Source of the DNA: Aquincola tertiaricarbonis
Lineage (GTDB): Bacteria; Pseudomonadota; Gammaproteobacteria; Burkholderiales; Burkholderiaceae_C
Assembly (NCBI RefSeq): GCF_000969605.1
Contig: NZ_JZUE01000012.1
Coordinates: 1 to 64,000, forward strand
DNA length: 64,000 nt
Reading direction: 5' to 3'
Shown in pieces: positions 16,351-23,066 of this stretch (within the stretch, counting starts at the first letter, position 1; every line of letters begins with the position of its first letter). Below the pieces are notes generated by a model that ran no database searches, was not told where the DNA came from, and saw only the letters and a list, made by a program, of their open reading frames with translations. The translations under genes and the position numbers were made by a program.

Positions 16351-16848
16351 ATGCCGTCCATCATCCTGCGCGAACCCGAATTCATCCGCCAGACCAAGAT
16401 CAACAGCTGCTGGTTCGCCTGCCTGCAGATGCTGCTGAAGTGGCACACCGGCAGCGGCGACATCACCGACACCACGGTGCGCGGGCTGGCCAGCCACTTC
16501 ACGCCGCGCTCGTACGACGAGATTCCGCAGGCCTTCCGCAGCACGAACAGGATCCGCGTGCAGACGGACAACAAGTTCGACAGCGTGGACGAGATCGCCG
16601 GCCTGCTCAAGCACTACGGCCCGTTCATGGGCGGCGGCAAGGTGGGCAAATTCTTCATCGGCAAGCGCCGTTTCGGCCACGCCATCCTGATCTACGGAGT
16701 GACTCCTTCGGGCCACGTGTTGCACCACGACCCCACGCTGGGCGCGCACTGCACCATCAAGGGCGACAACTACCTGCGGCTGCAGGACGGCGAGCGGGTG
16801 CTGTACGTCAACAACCCGCGCGTCGAGCTCGACGGCCAGGGCGGCTGA
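16351..16848 (+). CDS. Papain-like cysteine peptidase (C70/AvrRpt2-like)
   Basis: A 165-residue protein with a papain-type arrangement: Q14 (oxyanion hole), C20 in KINSCWFAC, H110 in RRFGHAILIYG and D127 in HHDPTL. This order and length match the C70 (AvrRpt2-like) group of bacterial cysteine peptidases. No signal peptide is seen. It lies 17 bp after sbtB on the same strand and may be co-transcribed, though the functions seem unrelated. It could be an effector-like or housekeeping protease; target unknown. Confidence 0.7.
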   Translation: MPSIILREPEFIRQTKINSCWFACLQMLLKWHTGSGDITDTTVRGLASHFTPRSYDEIPQAFRSTNRIRVQTDNKFDSVDEIAGLLKHYGPFMGGGKVGKFFIGKRRFGHAILIYGVTPSGHVLHHDPTLGAHCTIKGDNYLRLQDGERVLYVNNPRVELDGQGG

Positions 16849-16872
16849 GCCCGGGCTGCCGCCGTCCCCGCC

Positions 16873-17478
16873 TCACAGGTCAGGCGCGTAGCGGCGCTCC
16901 ATCTCCTCGCGGGTTTCGGGCGCCACGTTCAGGCCGGTCTGCTCGCTGATCATCTGGCCGGCGGTGGGCAGCAACTCGCGCGGCTGCTGCGCCTCGGGCT
17001 TCCACAGCCGGGAGCGCAGCAGCGCCTTGGCGCAATGCAGGTAAGCCGCCTGCACCTGCACGCGGATCACCAGCTTGGGCGCGCGGCGCTCGGTGGTGCA
17101 GGCGGCGATGTCGGCCGCGTCCTGCGACAGCACTGCGCGGCCGTTGACGCGCAACGTCTCGTCGAAGCCGGGGATCAGGAACAGCAGGCCGATGCCGCCG
17201 GTGGCGACGATGTTCTCCAGCGTGTCGAGCCGGTTGTTGCCCGGCGCATCGGGGATCAGCAGCCCGCCTTCGGTCGTGACCTGCACGAAGCCGGGATCAC
17301 CGCCGCGCGGCGACACGTCCATCTGGTGCTCGGCGCTGCCCGTGGACACCAGCACGAAGGGCGACAGCGCGATGAAGCGCCGGCAATGCACATCCAGCGC
17401 ATCGATCTGCTTGAGCACCGCGCGGGGTTGCGGTTGGCTATACAACTTGCGCAGCTCGGCGACGCTGGTGATGGGCAT
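16873..17478 (-). CDS. Pyridoxamine 5'-phosphate oxidase-related FMN-binding protein
   Basis: A 201-residue protein of the PPOX split-barrel type (DR2398-like subgroup). It contains FIALSPFVLVSTG, MDVSPRGGDPGFVQV, LIPDAPGNNRLDTLENI (the conserved D-x-x-G-N-x-R segment) and GIGLLFLIPGFDETLRVNG, followed by CAKALLRSRLW. Members bind FMN or related flavins and may act as oxidoreductases on small molecules; the reaction is not known. It converges with the C70-like peptidase and sits downstream of a GNAT gene on the same strand. Confidence 0.8.
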   Translation of the reverse strand: MPITSVAELRKLYSQPQPRAVLKQIDALDVHCRRFIALSPFVLVSTGSAEHQMDVSPRGGDPGFVQVTTEGGLLIPDAPGNNRLDTLENIVATGGIGLLFLIPGFDETLRVNGRAVLSQDAADIAACTTERRAPKLVIRVQVQAAYLHCAKALLRSRLWKPEAQQPRELLPTAGQMISEQTGLNVAPETREEMERRYAPDL

Positions 17479-17499
17479 GGTGACGTCCTTGGATGCGGG

Positions 17500-17964
17500 T
17501 CAGTCCGCGACCTGGCGACTGTACGCAAGGTACACCTCATCCAGCACCCAGCCCAGCGAGGCATACAGGGCCTGCGCCCGGTGGTTGCTGCGGGCGGTGG
17601 TCAGCTCCAGCCGGGCAACACCGAGCTCGGCGGCCTGGGCATGCGCCGCCTGCAGCAGCGCACGGCCGGCACCCGCGCGCCGGGCGCCTGGCGCGACGAA
17701 CAGGTCGCTGAGGATCTGGATGGGCTGCGCCGCGATGGAGCAGAAGCTGAGGTACAGCTGGCAGAAGCCGATCAACGGGCCGCGGCCAGCCGCATGCTCG
17801 GCCACCAGCAGCACCGCATCGCCGCGTTGCAGGCGCTGCTGCATGAAGCGCGTGGCCGCGCCCAGGTTGGGCGCCTGTTCGTAGAACTGCCGATAGCCGT
17901 CGAACAGCGCAGCCAGCGCCGGCAGGTCGGCCATCGCAGCCGCGCGGACCACGGGCTCAGCCAC
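17500..17964 (-). CDS. GNAT family N-acetyltransferase
   Basis: A 154-residue single-domain acetyltransferase. ILSDLFVAPGARRAGAGRALL contains the acetyl-CoA pyrophosphate loop (R-x-x-G-x-G/A) and LELTTARSNHRAQALYASLGW is the typical C-terminal motif. The GTG at 17964 overlaps the stop of the upstream membrane-protein gene by 8 bp, which fits translational coupling; the longer frame upstream only shadows that gene. Substrate unknown. Confidence 0.8.
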   Translation of the reverse strand: MAEPVVRAAAMADLPALAALFDGYRQFYEQAPNLGAATRFMQQRLQRGDAVLLVAEHAAGRGPLIGFCQLYLSFCSIAAQPIQILSDLFVAPGARRAGAGRALLQAAHAQAAELGVARLELTTARSNHRAQALYASLGWVLDEVYLAYSRQVAD

Positions 17965-18388
17965 CGTATACCGCCCGCCACTGCGCAAGCAGGTGCCGCA
18001 CCAGCAATGCCGCAGTGGCCGCCAGCAGCAGCGCAGCCGCTGCCACCTCCGACAGGATGGTGATGTTGGCCACCAGCGTGTGCAGCGCCATGGGCGCCAG
18101 CGCGTAGTGGCCCAGGCCATCGAAACCCAGGGCCGCATAGGCCCCGATCACCAGCAGGCCGAGCGACTTGCGGCCTGCACGCACCAGCGCCAGGCCCAGC
18201 ACGCCCACCGCGGTGAGGGCCAGCCAGAAGCCGTACACCTGGGCCGACGTCAGCCACGCGGGCAGGTTCGGGTAGCTGCAGATGAACTCCGCGTTGTGTG
18301 TGAAGTGGCCCAGGCTGGCCAGCAGGTAGGCGGCCGCCAGGGCCAGGTAGGAGGCGGGCAAGGGCAGGCTTAGGTTCAGGCGCGGCAT
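17957..18388 (-). CDS. Conserved membrane protein of unknown function, four helices
   Basis: A 143-residue protein with four hydrophobic helices (around residues 9-25, 44-63, 69-88, 103-130). It has a short charged N-terminus and a conserved-looking LGHFTHNAEFICSYPNLP segment in the first loop, with FDGLGHYALAPMALH between helices three and four. The His-rich loops could bind a ligand, but I recognise no family function. It is upstream of and overlapping a GNAT gene, and divergent from the gamma-glutamyltransferase gene. Confidence 0.6.
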   Translation of the reverse strand: MPRLNLSLPLPASYLALAAAYLLASLGHFTHNAEFICSYPNLPAWLTSAQVYGFWLALTAVGVLGLALVRAGRKSLGLLVIGAYAALGFDGLGHYALAPMALHTLVANITILSEVAAAALLLAATAALLVRHLLAQWRAVYGG

Positions 18389-18415
18389 GCGGCGCAGTCT
18401 AGGAGCCGGAAGCGC

Positions 18416-18431
18416 TGGCACGGTGCTGCCA
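18416..18431. repeat. Inverted repeat in the divergent spacer upstream of ggt
   Basis: TGGCA, 6 nt, TGCCA lies between the four-helix membrane protein gene and ggt. It could be an operator for either gene. A sigma-54 reading was considered, but the GG-GC spacing is one base too short. Confidence 0.25.
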
Positions 18432-18521
18432 ATCCTGGCCGTTGCGTTCCCGGCACAAACCCTTGGCAGCGCTTCGCCCGGTTTCCAGAATGGCCCGCAC
18501 CCACGACAAGGAGGAGATCCC

Positions 18522-20261
18522 ATGCACCCGCCCCGCCCCCACCGCAGCCTGCTGCTGCTGCACGTCACGCTGGCCTTCTGCGCCGGCACCGCCTCCCTTG
18601 CGCAGGCCGCTTCCCTGGCGCCGGTCGCCGCGGAGAACGGCATGGTGGTCACCGCGCAGCACCTGGCCACGCGCATCGGCGTCGACGTGCTGAAGGACGG
18701 CGGCAATGCCGTGGATGCGGCCGTGGCCGTGGGCTACGCGCTGGCTGTGGTGTACCCGGCCGCCGGCAACCTGGGCGGCGGCGGCTTCATGACGGTGCAG
18801 CTGGCGGACGGCCGCAAGACCTTCCTCGACTTCCGCGAGAAGGCGCCGCTGGCGGCCACGGCCAACATGTACCTGGACAAGGACGGCAACGTCGTCAAGG
18901 GCCTGAGCACGCAGGGCCACCTGGCCGTGGGCGTGCCCGGCACCGTCTCGGGACTGGAATACGCCCGCGCCAAGTACGGCACCCTGCCCCGCCCCGCGCT
19001 GCTGGCGCCAGCCATCCGGCTGGCCGAAGACGGCTTCGTGCTGCAGCCCGGCGACGCCGACCTGCTGCAGGCCTCGGCCGCCGACTTCCGCAAGGACGGG
19101 GCCACCGCCGCCATCTTCCTGAACCAGGGCGAACCCTTCCAGGCCGGCCAGAAGCTGGTGCAGGCCGACCTGGCCCGTACGCTGAAGGCGGTAGCGGACC
19201 AGGGCGAGGCCGGCTTCTACCAGGGCCCGGTGGCGGCGGCCCTGGTGGCCAGCAGCCGGGCCGGCGGCGGCATCATCACCCAGGCCGACCTGGACCAGTA
19301 CAAGACCCGCGAGATGAAGCCCATCGAGTGCAGCTACCGCGGCTACGGCATCGTCTCCGCCCCGCCGCCCAGCTCCGGCGGCGTGGTGATCTGCGAGGTG
19401 CTGAACATCCTGGAGGGCTATCCGATGAAGGCGCAGGGCTTCCGCTCGGCGCAGGCGGTGCACTGGCAGATCGAGGCGCTGCGCCATGCCTATGCCGACC
19501 GCAACAGCTACCTGGGCGACCCCGACTTCGTGAAGAACCCGCTGGAGCGGCTGCTGGACAAGGCCTATGCGGCACGCATCCGCGCGGCCATCCAGCCCGA
19601 CAAGGCCGGCATCTCCAGGGAGATCAAGCCGGGCGTGCCGCCGCACGAGGGCAGCAACACCACGCACTACAGCATCGTCGACCAGTGGGGCAACGCGGTG
19701 TCGGTCACCTACACGCTGAACGACTGGTTCGGTGCCCGCGTGACGGCCGCCGGCACCGGCGTGCTGTTGAACAACGAGATGGACGACTTCACCTCCAAGG
19801 TGGGCGTGCCCAACCTGTACGGCCTGGTGCAGGGCGAGGCGAATGCCATCGCCCCGGGCAAGCGCCCGCTCAGCTCGATGAGCCCGACCATCGTCACCCA
19901 GGACGGCAAGCCGGTGATGGTGGTGGGCACGCCGGGCGGCAGCCGCATCATCACTGCGGTGCTGCACACCATCGTCAACGTGATCGACTACGGCATGAAC
20001 ATCCAGGAGGCGGTGGACGCACCGCGCTTCCACCAGCAATGGTTGCCTGAGTCAACCAATGTGGAAGCCTTCGCACTGAGCCCGGACACCCGCAGGATCC
20101 TGGAAGGCTGGGGCCACCAGTTCAGTGGCCCGCAGCCGGCCAACCACGTGGCCGCCATCCTGGTGGGCGCGCCGTCGCTCGGCGGCAAGCCGGTGGGCAA
20201 GCACCGGCTGTACGGCGCCATCGACCCGCGGCGGGCGACGGGGTCGGTGGGCGGGCACTGA
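18522..20261 (+). CDS. ggt: Gamma-glutamyltransferase
   Basis: A 579-residue precursor with a signal peptide (ending SLAQA) and the full GGT order: GMVVTAQHLATRIGVDVLKDGGNAVDAAVA, split as GMVVTAQHLAT and DVLKDGGNAVDAAVA; GNLGGGGF; the substrate-binding FREKAP; and the autocleavage/nucleophile motif GSNTTHYSIVD with T380 as predicted catalytic Thr, then the small subunit with SSMSPTIV and VVGTPGGSRI. It is a periplasmic enzyme that hydrolyses glutathione and other gamma-glutamyl compounds or transfers the glutamyl group. Self-cleavage before T380 gives large and small subunits. AAGGAGGAG stands 6 nt before the ATG. Confidence 0.92.
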   Translation: MHPPRPHRSLLLLHVTLAFCAGTASLAQAASLAPVAAENGMVVTAQHLATRIGVDVLKDGGNAVDAAVAVGYALAVVYPAAGNLGGGGFMTVQLADGRKTFLDFREKAPLAATANMYLDKDGNVVKGLSTQGHLAVGVPGTVSGLEYARAKYGTLPRPALLAPAIRLAEDGFVLQPGDADLLQASAADFRKDGATAAIFLNQGEPFQAGQKLVQADLARTLKAVADQGEAGFYQGPVAAALVASSRAGGGIITQADLDQYKTREMKPIECSYRGYGIVSAPPPSSGGVVICEVLNILEGYPMKAQGFRSAQAVHWQIEALRHAYADRNSYLGDPDFVKNPLERLLDKAYAARIRAAIQPDKAGISREIKPGVPPHEGSNTTHYSIVDQWGNAVSVTYTLNDWFGARVTAAGTGVLLNNEMDDFTSKVGVPNLYGLVQGEANAIAPGKRPLSSMSPTIVTQDGKPVMVVGTPGGSRIITAVLHTIVNVIDYGMNIQEAVDAPRFHQQWLPESTNVEAFALSPDTRRILEGWGHQFSGPQPANHVAAILVGAPSLGGKPVGKHRLYGAIDPRRATGSVGGH

Positions 20262-20276
20262 GGCCGGCGGGACGGT

Positions 20277-20864
20277 TCAACGACTGCGGCAGCGGTGGCG
20301 CTGCAGCCCGCCCAGCAAGGCCAGGCCGGCGAGCAGCAGGCCCACCGAGGCCGGCTCCGGCACCGGCGATACGTCGATGGAGATGCCGCCGGCGTTGTCG
20401 GGCACGTAGTAGTCGCGCAAGGTGAACAGCACGGTGGTGGGCGCTGCCAGGCTGAAGTCGAGCTGGAAGTCGACCACCTGCGGCAGTGCCGCCACCTGGG
20501 CGGCGGAGCTTCCGCCGCCGGCCTCGGCATAGAACAGCACCTGGCGCGTGGCCTCGTCGGCCGCCACGGAGGCCCAGGCCCAGCTGGAGGTGCCCACGTT
20601 GTAGCTCCAGGCACCGAACAACGCGCCGGGCTGGCCTGCCGCGTTGGTGATGCGCCAGTCGCCCGCGCCCAGCGACAGGGTGACCGGGCTGCCGATCAGG
20701 TTGATGTGCTAGCCCGGCAGCGGCGCGGGATCGCTGCCACCGCCGTCATAGCTGAAGCCATGGCTGGCGTCGATGTTGACGACCACGGCCCGGGCCGCCG
20801 GCGCCAGCAGCAGCGCCGCGGCCAGCGCCAGCCCGGCGCGGCGAAAAGAGGCAGGGACATGCAT
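20277..20864 (-). pseudogene. PEP-CTERM protein gene interrupted by an in-frame amber codon
   Basis: From the ATG at 20864 the frame reads a signal peptide (RAGLALAAALLLAPAARA) and a short exported segment to PLPG, then a TAG at 20711-20709. It continues without another stop through HINLIGSPVTLSLGAGDW to a C-terminal PEP-CTERM tail (VSPVPEPASVGLLLAGLAL and basic residues) ending at 20277. Signal and sorting sequences thus belong to one 195-codon frame split by one nonsense codon at about codon 52. It may be a recent pseudogene, a sequencing error, or rarely suppressed. The downstream part alone would have a start at 20621 but no signal peptide. Confidence 0.7.
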
Positions 20865-20945
20865 CGGGGACCTCCGGTCGATACGCGGCCATTGAGCGCC
20901 CGGCGGTGCGGGCGGCCAATCCCCAGTTCTTGGTCTGCGGGTAAA

Positions 20946-22037
20946 TCAGTCCGCGGCGGGCTCGAGCCGGCGAAGGTCAGCGGGCTTGGCGGCTGCGGCC
21001 GGGCGCAGGTAGTACAGGTCGTGCGCGTCTTCATGCACCAACCCGAAGCCATGTCGGCGATAGAAGCGGTTGGCATCGCTGCCGCGCAGCGCCACCACCC
21101 GCAACGCAGCGCCCGCGGCGTCCACCTCGGCCAGCACCAGGCGCATCACGGCGGCTCCGATGCCCTGGCCCTGACAGGCTGGGCGCAGGTAGAGGTGGTC
21201 GAGCAGCCAGGCGTCGGCCTGCGGCCGCAGCACCAGCAAGCCCACCTGCTGGCCATTGGCCACGATCCAGCGGGTGTACTGCGGATCGAAGCTGGCGAGC
21301 AGGCGCTGCCTGGCCCGCTCGGGATCGAAGCGGCCGACGCGCTCCAGGCTGGGCTGCATGGCCTGCACCCGCAGGTCGGCCAGGGCTTGCGCGTCCACGG
21401 CCTCCGCGGGCCGGAGCGACACGGCGGGCAAGTCCCCGGCTGGCGGCGCACCCGCCCCGCCAGCCGGTTCCGGCGCATCACGCGGCACCAGAGCCAGGTA
21501 GTCCTCGATCAGCCCGCCGTCCACCGGCCGAACCAGCACATGCACCCGGTGCAGGCGGCCCGCGATCTCCACGCCCTGCCGCTCGCGCAACGGCATGAAG
21601 CCCTGGCGGCGCCAGAAGCGCAGCCCACGCGGGTTGTTCTCGACCACTCCCAGGCGAATCCATTGCGCGCCCTGCCGCTGCATCCAGGCGGCCAGGCCCT
21701 GCCAGATGAGTTGCGCATCGCCATGGCCGTGGCGGGCCGTGGCCACGATGAACAGGCCCACATGCCAGACCCCGGGCGCCAGCAGGTCGGCCACCAGCTC
21801 CACCATGCCCGCCAGTTCGCCCGAATCATCGAAAAAGCCGAGCAACCATTGGCGTGTGTAGGGCCAGCCGTCCGGCGGCAGCTCGTCGAACAGCTCGGCG
21901 GCCTCGTTGTCGCCTGCCGGCGACCCGCCGACGCACTGGAAGTACACGGGGTTCGCATCGAAGAAGGCTTGCAGCAGCCCGATGTCATCGCGCGCAAGCT
22001 CACGGGCGCTGAAGGGCGTCGCGTGGAACAGGCTCAC
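20946..22037 (-). CDS. Tandem GNAT-domain acetyltransferase
   Basis: A 363-residue protein with two GNAT domains. Domain one (about residues 1-190) has VWHVGLFIVATARHGHGDAQL and the signature RLGVVENNPRGLRFWRRQGF. Domain two (about 215-363) has LDHLYLRPACQGQGIGAAVM, with the acetyl-CoA loop Q-x-x-G-I-G, and VALRGSDANRFYRRHGF. Only the second keeps the consensus loop clearly. The linker is Pro/Ala-rich. The GTG at 22037 overlaps the NIPSNAP stop (GTGA), so the two are coupled; the longer frame upstream overlaps that gene. Substrate unknown. Confidence 0.75.
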   Translation of the reverse strand: MSLFHATPFSARELARDDIGLLQAFFDANPVYFQCVGGSPAGDNEAAELFDELPPDGWPYTRQWLLGFFDDSGELAGMVELVADLLAPGVWHVGLFIVATARHGHGDAQLIWQGLAAWMQRQGAQWIRLGVVENNPRGLRFWRRQGFMPLRERQGVEIAGRLHRVHVLVRPVDGGLIEDYLALVPRDAPEPAGGAGAPPAGDLPAVSLRPAEAVDAQALADLRVQAMQPSLERVGRFDPERARQRLLASFDPQYTRWIVANGQQVGLLVLRPQADAWLLDHLYLRPACQGQGIGAAVMRLVLAEVDAAGAALRVVALRGSDANRFYRRHGFGLVHEDAHDLYYLRPAAAAKPADLRRLEPAAD

Positions 22038-22339
22038 TCGAACACGGGGCGGAAGAACGTGCGCTCGTAGCTGAGGAAGCAGCGTGTCTCCTTGGCATAG
22101 CGGAAGGCCGCCTGGCATTCCGGGTCGGCGAAGGACTGCTGGCGGTACTGCTCATAAGCCGCGAAGGACTCGAAGCTGAACGAGGCCAAGGCCACGTTGC
22201 TGGCACCTTCGGAAGGCAGCAGGTAGCCGTGGTGCACGCCGCCGAACTTGCGCACCAGCGGGATCCACAGCTTGCCGTAGTGCTCGAACTCGTCGAGCTT
22301 GTCGGTATCGATGATGTAGCGCAGGTGGCAGGTGATCAT
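22034..22339 (-). CDS. NIPSNAP family protein
   Basis: A 101-residue dimeric alpha/beta barrel type protein: ITCHLRYIIDTDKLDEFEHYGKLW at the start, split as ITCHLRYIIDTDK and LDEFEHYGKLW; VRKFGGVHHGYLLPSEGASN in the middle; and FADPECQAAFRYAKETRCFLSYERTFFRPV at the end, split likewise around AKETRCF. NIPSNAP members are small, of unclear function. The ATG at 22339 gives the normal family length. The gene is divergent from the toxin-antitoxin pair. Confidence 0.8.
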   Translation of the reverse strand: MITCHLRYIIDTDKLDEFEHYGKLWIPLVRKFGGVHHGYLLPSEGASNVALASFSFESFAAYEQYRQQSFADPECQAAFRYAKETRCFLSYERTFFRPVFE

Positions 22340-22426
22340 GGGGGCTCCGGCTTGCCGCGATCCTAGCTTCAATAGGTGGCCCAGCGCCGCGAGCGGGCCA
22401 CCGTCAAGCTCGGTTCGCGGCTGCGG

Positions 22427-22443
22427 ATGGCCAAATGGCCATT
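22427..22443. promoter_or_regulatory. Likely antitoxin operator
   Basis: A direct copy ATGGCCA is followed immediately by the perfect 10-bp palindrome AATGGCCATT, just before the GAAGGAG (22448-22454) and the antitoxin ATG. Phd/YefM antitoxins repress their own promoter through short palindromes at this place, so autoregulation is likely. Confidence 0.5.
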
Positions 22444-22462
22444 CCTTGAAGGAGTCATCACC

Positions 22463-22732
22463 ATGCGTGTATCCGCCACCGAAGCCAAGAACCGTTTCGG
22501 CAGCCTGTGCGCCCAAGCCAAACGTGAGCCGGTGTTTGTGGAGAAGGCGGGGCAGATCGCCTCCGTGATCCTTTCTGCCGAGCACTACCAGGCGCTGCTG
22601 GCCACCCAGGACAAAGCTGCACGTGCCGCGCGCAAGAGGGCGTTCGACGCCGAGTTCGGTGACTGGATTGCATCGCAGAACGCCCGCTTCGAAGCGCTCG
22701 GCATCCCGGGCGCCGACCTGCGCCCCTGGTGA
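22463..22732 (+). CDS. Antitoxin with Phd/YefM-like N-terminus and CcdA-like C-terminus
   Basis: An 89-residue protein. Residues 1-50 follow the Phd/YefM DNA-binding pattern (RVSATEAKNRFGSLCAQAK, then PVFVEKAGQIASVILSAEHY). Residues 55-89 instead resemble the CcdA toxin-binding tail: AARKRAFDAEFGDWIASQNARFEALGIPGADLRPW, whose N-x-R-x-E-x-x-G-x-x-A-D-x-x-x-W spacing recalls CcdA ending in W. (The tail is about residues 55-89.) GAAGGAG is 8 nt upstream. It is followed at 8 nt by a CcdB-family toxin, which fits the hybrid reading. Confidence 0.75.
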   Translation: MRVSATEAKNRFGSLCAQAKREPVFVEKAGQIASVILSAEHYQALLATQDKAARAARKRAFDAEFGDWIASQNARFEALGIPGADLRPW

Positions 22733-22739
22733 GCGGTGG

Positions 22740-23054
22740 ATGGCGCAGTACGACGTCTATCCGAACCCAAGCCACAGCGCGGCCAGCGGCATCCCGTATG
22801 TGGTCATGGTCCAGAGCGGCCTGCTCGATGCGCTTGCGACGCGCCTGACCATCCCGCTCTCCGAGATCGATGCTGCGGCCAAGGTGCCGACCGTGCTGTG
22901 TCCCGTCATCGTCGTCAAGGGTCAGCGATTGCACGCTTTGGCGCACTACGCCGCGCCCCTGCCCGCCAAGGTCTCGCGACGACCGGTGGACAACGTGACT
23001 GCGCAATCCAGCGCGCTGGTGTCGGCCATCGACGCCGTCTTGTCCGGCGTCTGA
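22740..23054 (+). CDS. ccdB: CcdB family toxin
   Basis: A 104-residue protein with the CcdB order: MAQYDVYPNPS at the start, YVVMVQSGLLDALATRL, VIVVKGQRLHALAHYAAP, and a C-terminal ALVSAIDAVLSGV. CcdB toxins poison DNA gyrase. In F-plasmid CcdB the last three residues (W-G-I) matter for killing; here they are S-G-V, so gyrase poisoning is uncertain. The gene lies immediately downstream of its antitoxin and converges with flhA. Confidence 0.8.
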   Translation: MAQYDVYPNPSHSAASGIPYVVMVQSGLLDALATRLTIPLSEIDAAAKVPTVLCPVIVVKGQRLHALAHYAAPLPAKVSRRPVDNVTAQSSALVSAIDAVLSGV

Positions 23055-23066
23055 GGCGACGCCGCC

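Noticed and set aside
18416-18431. TGGCACG-type sigma-54 promoter before ggt
   Set aside because: GG and GC are separated by nine bases rather than the ten required; better described as an inverted repeat.
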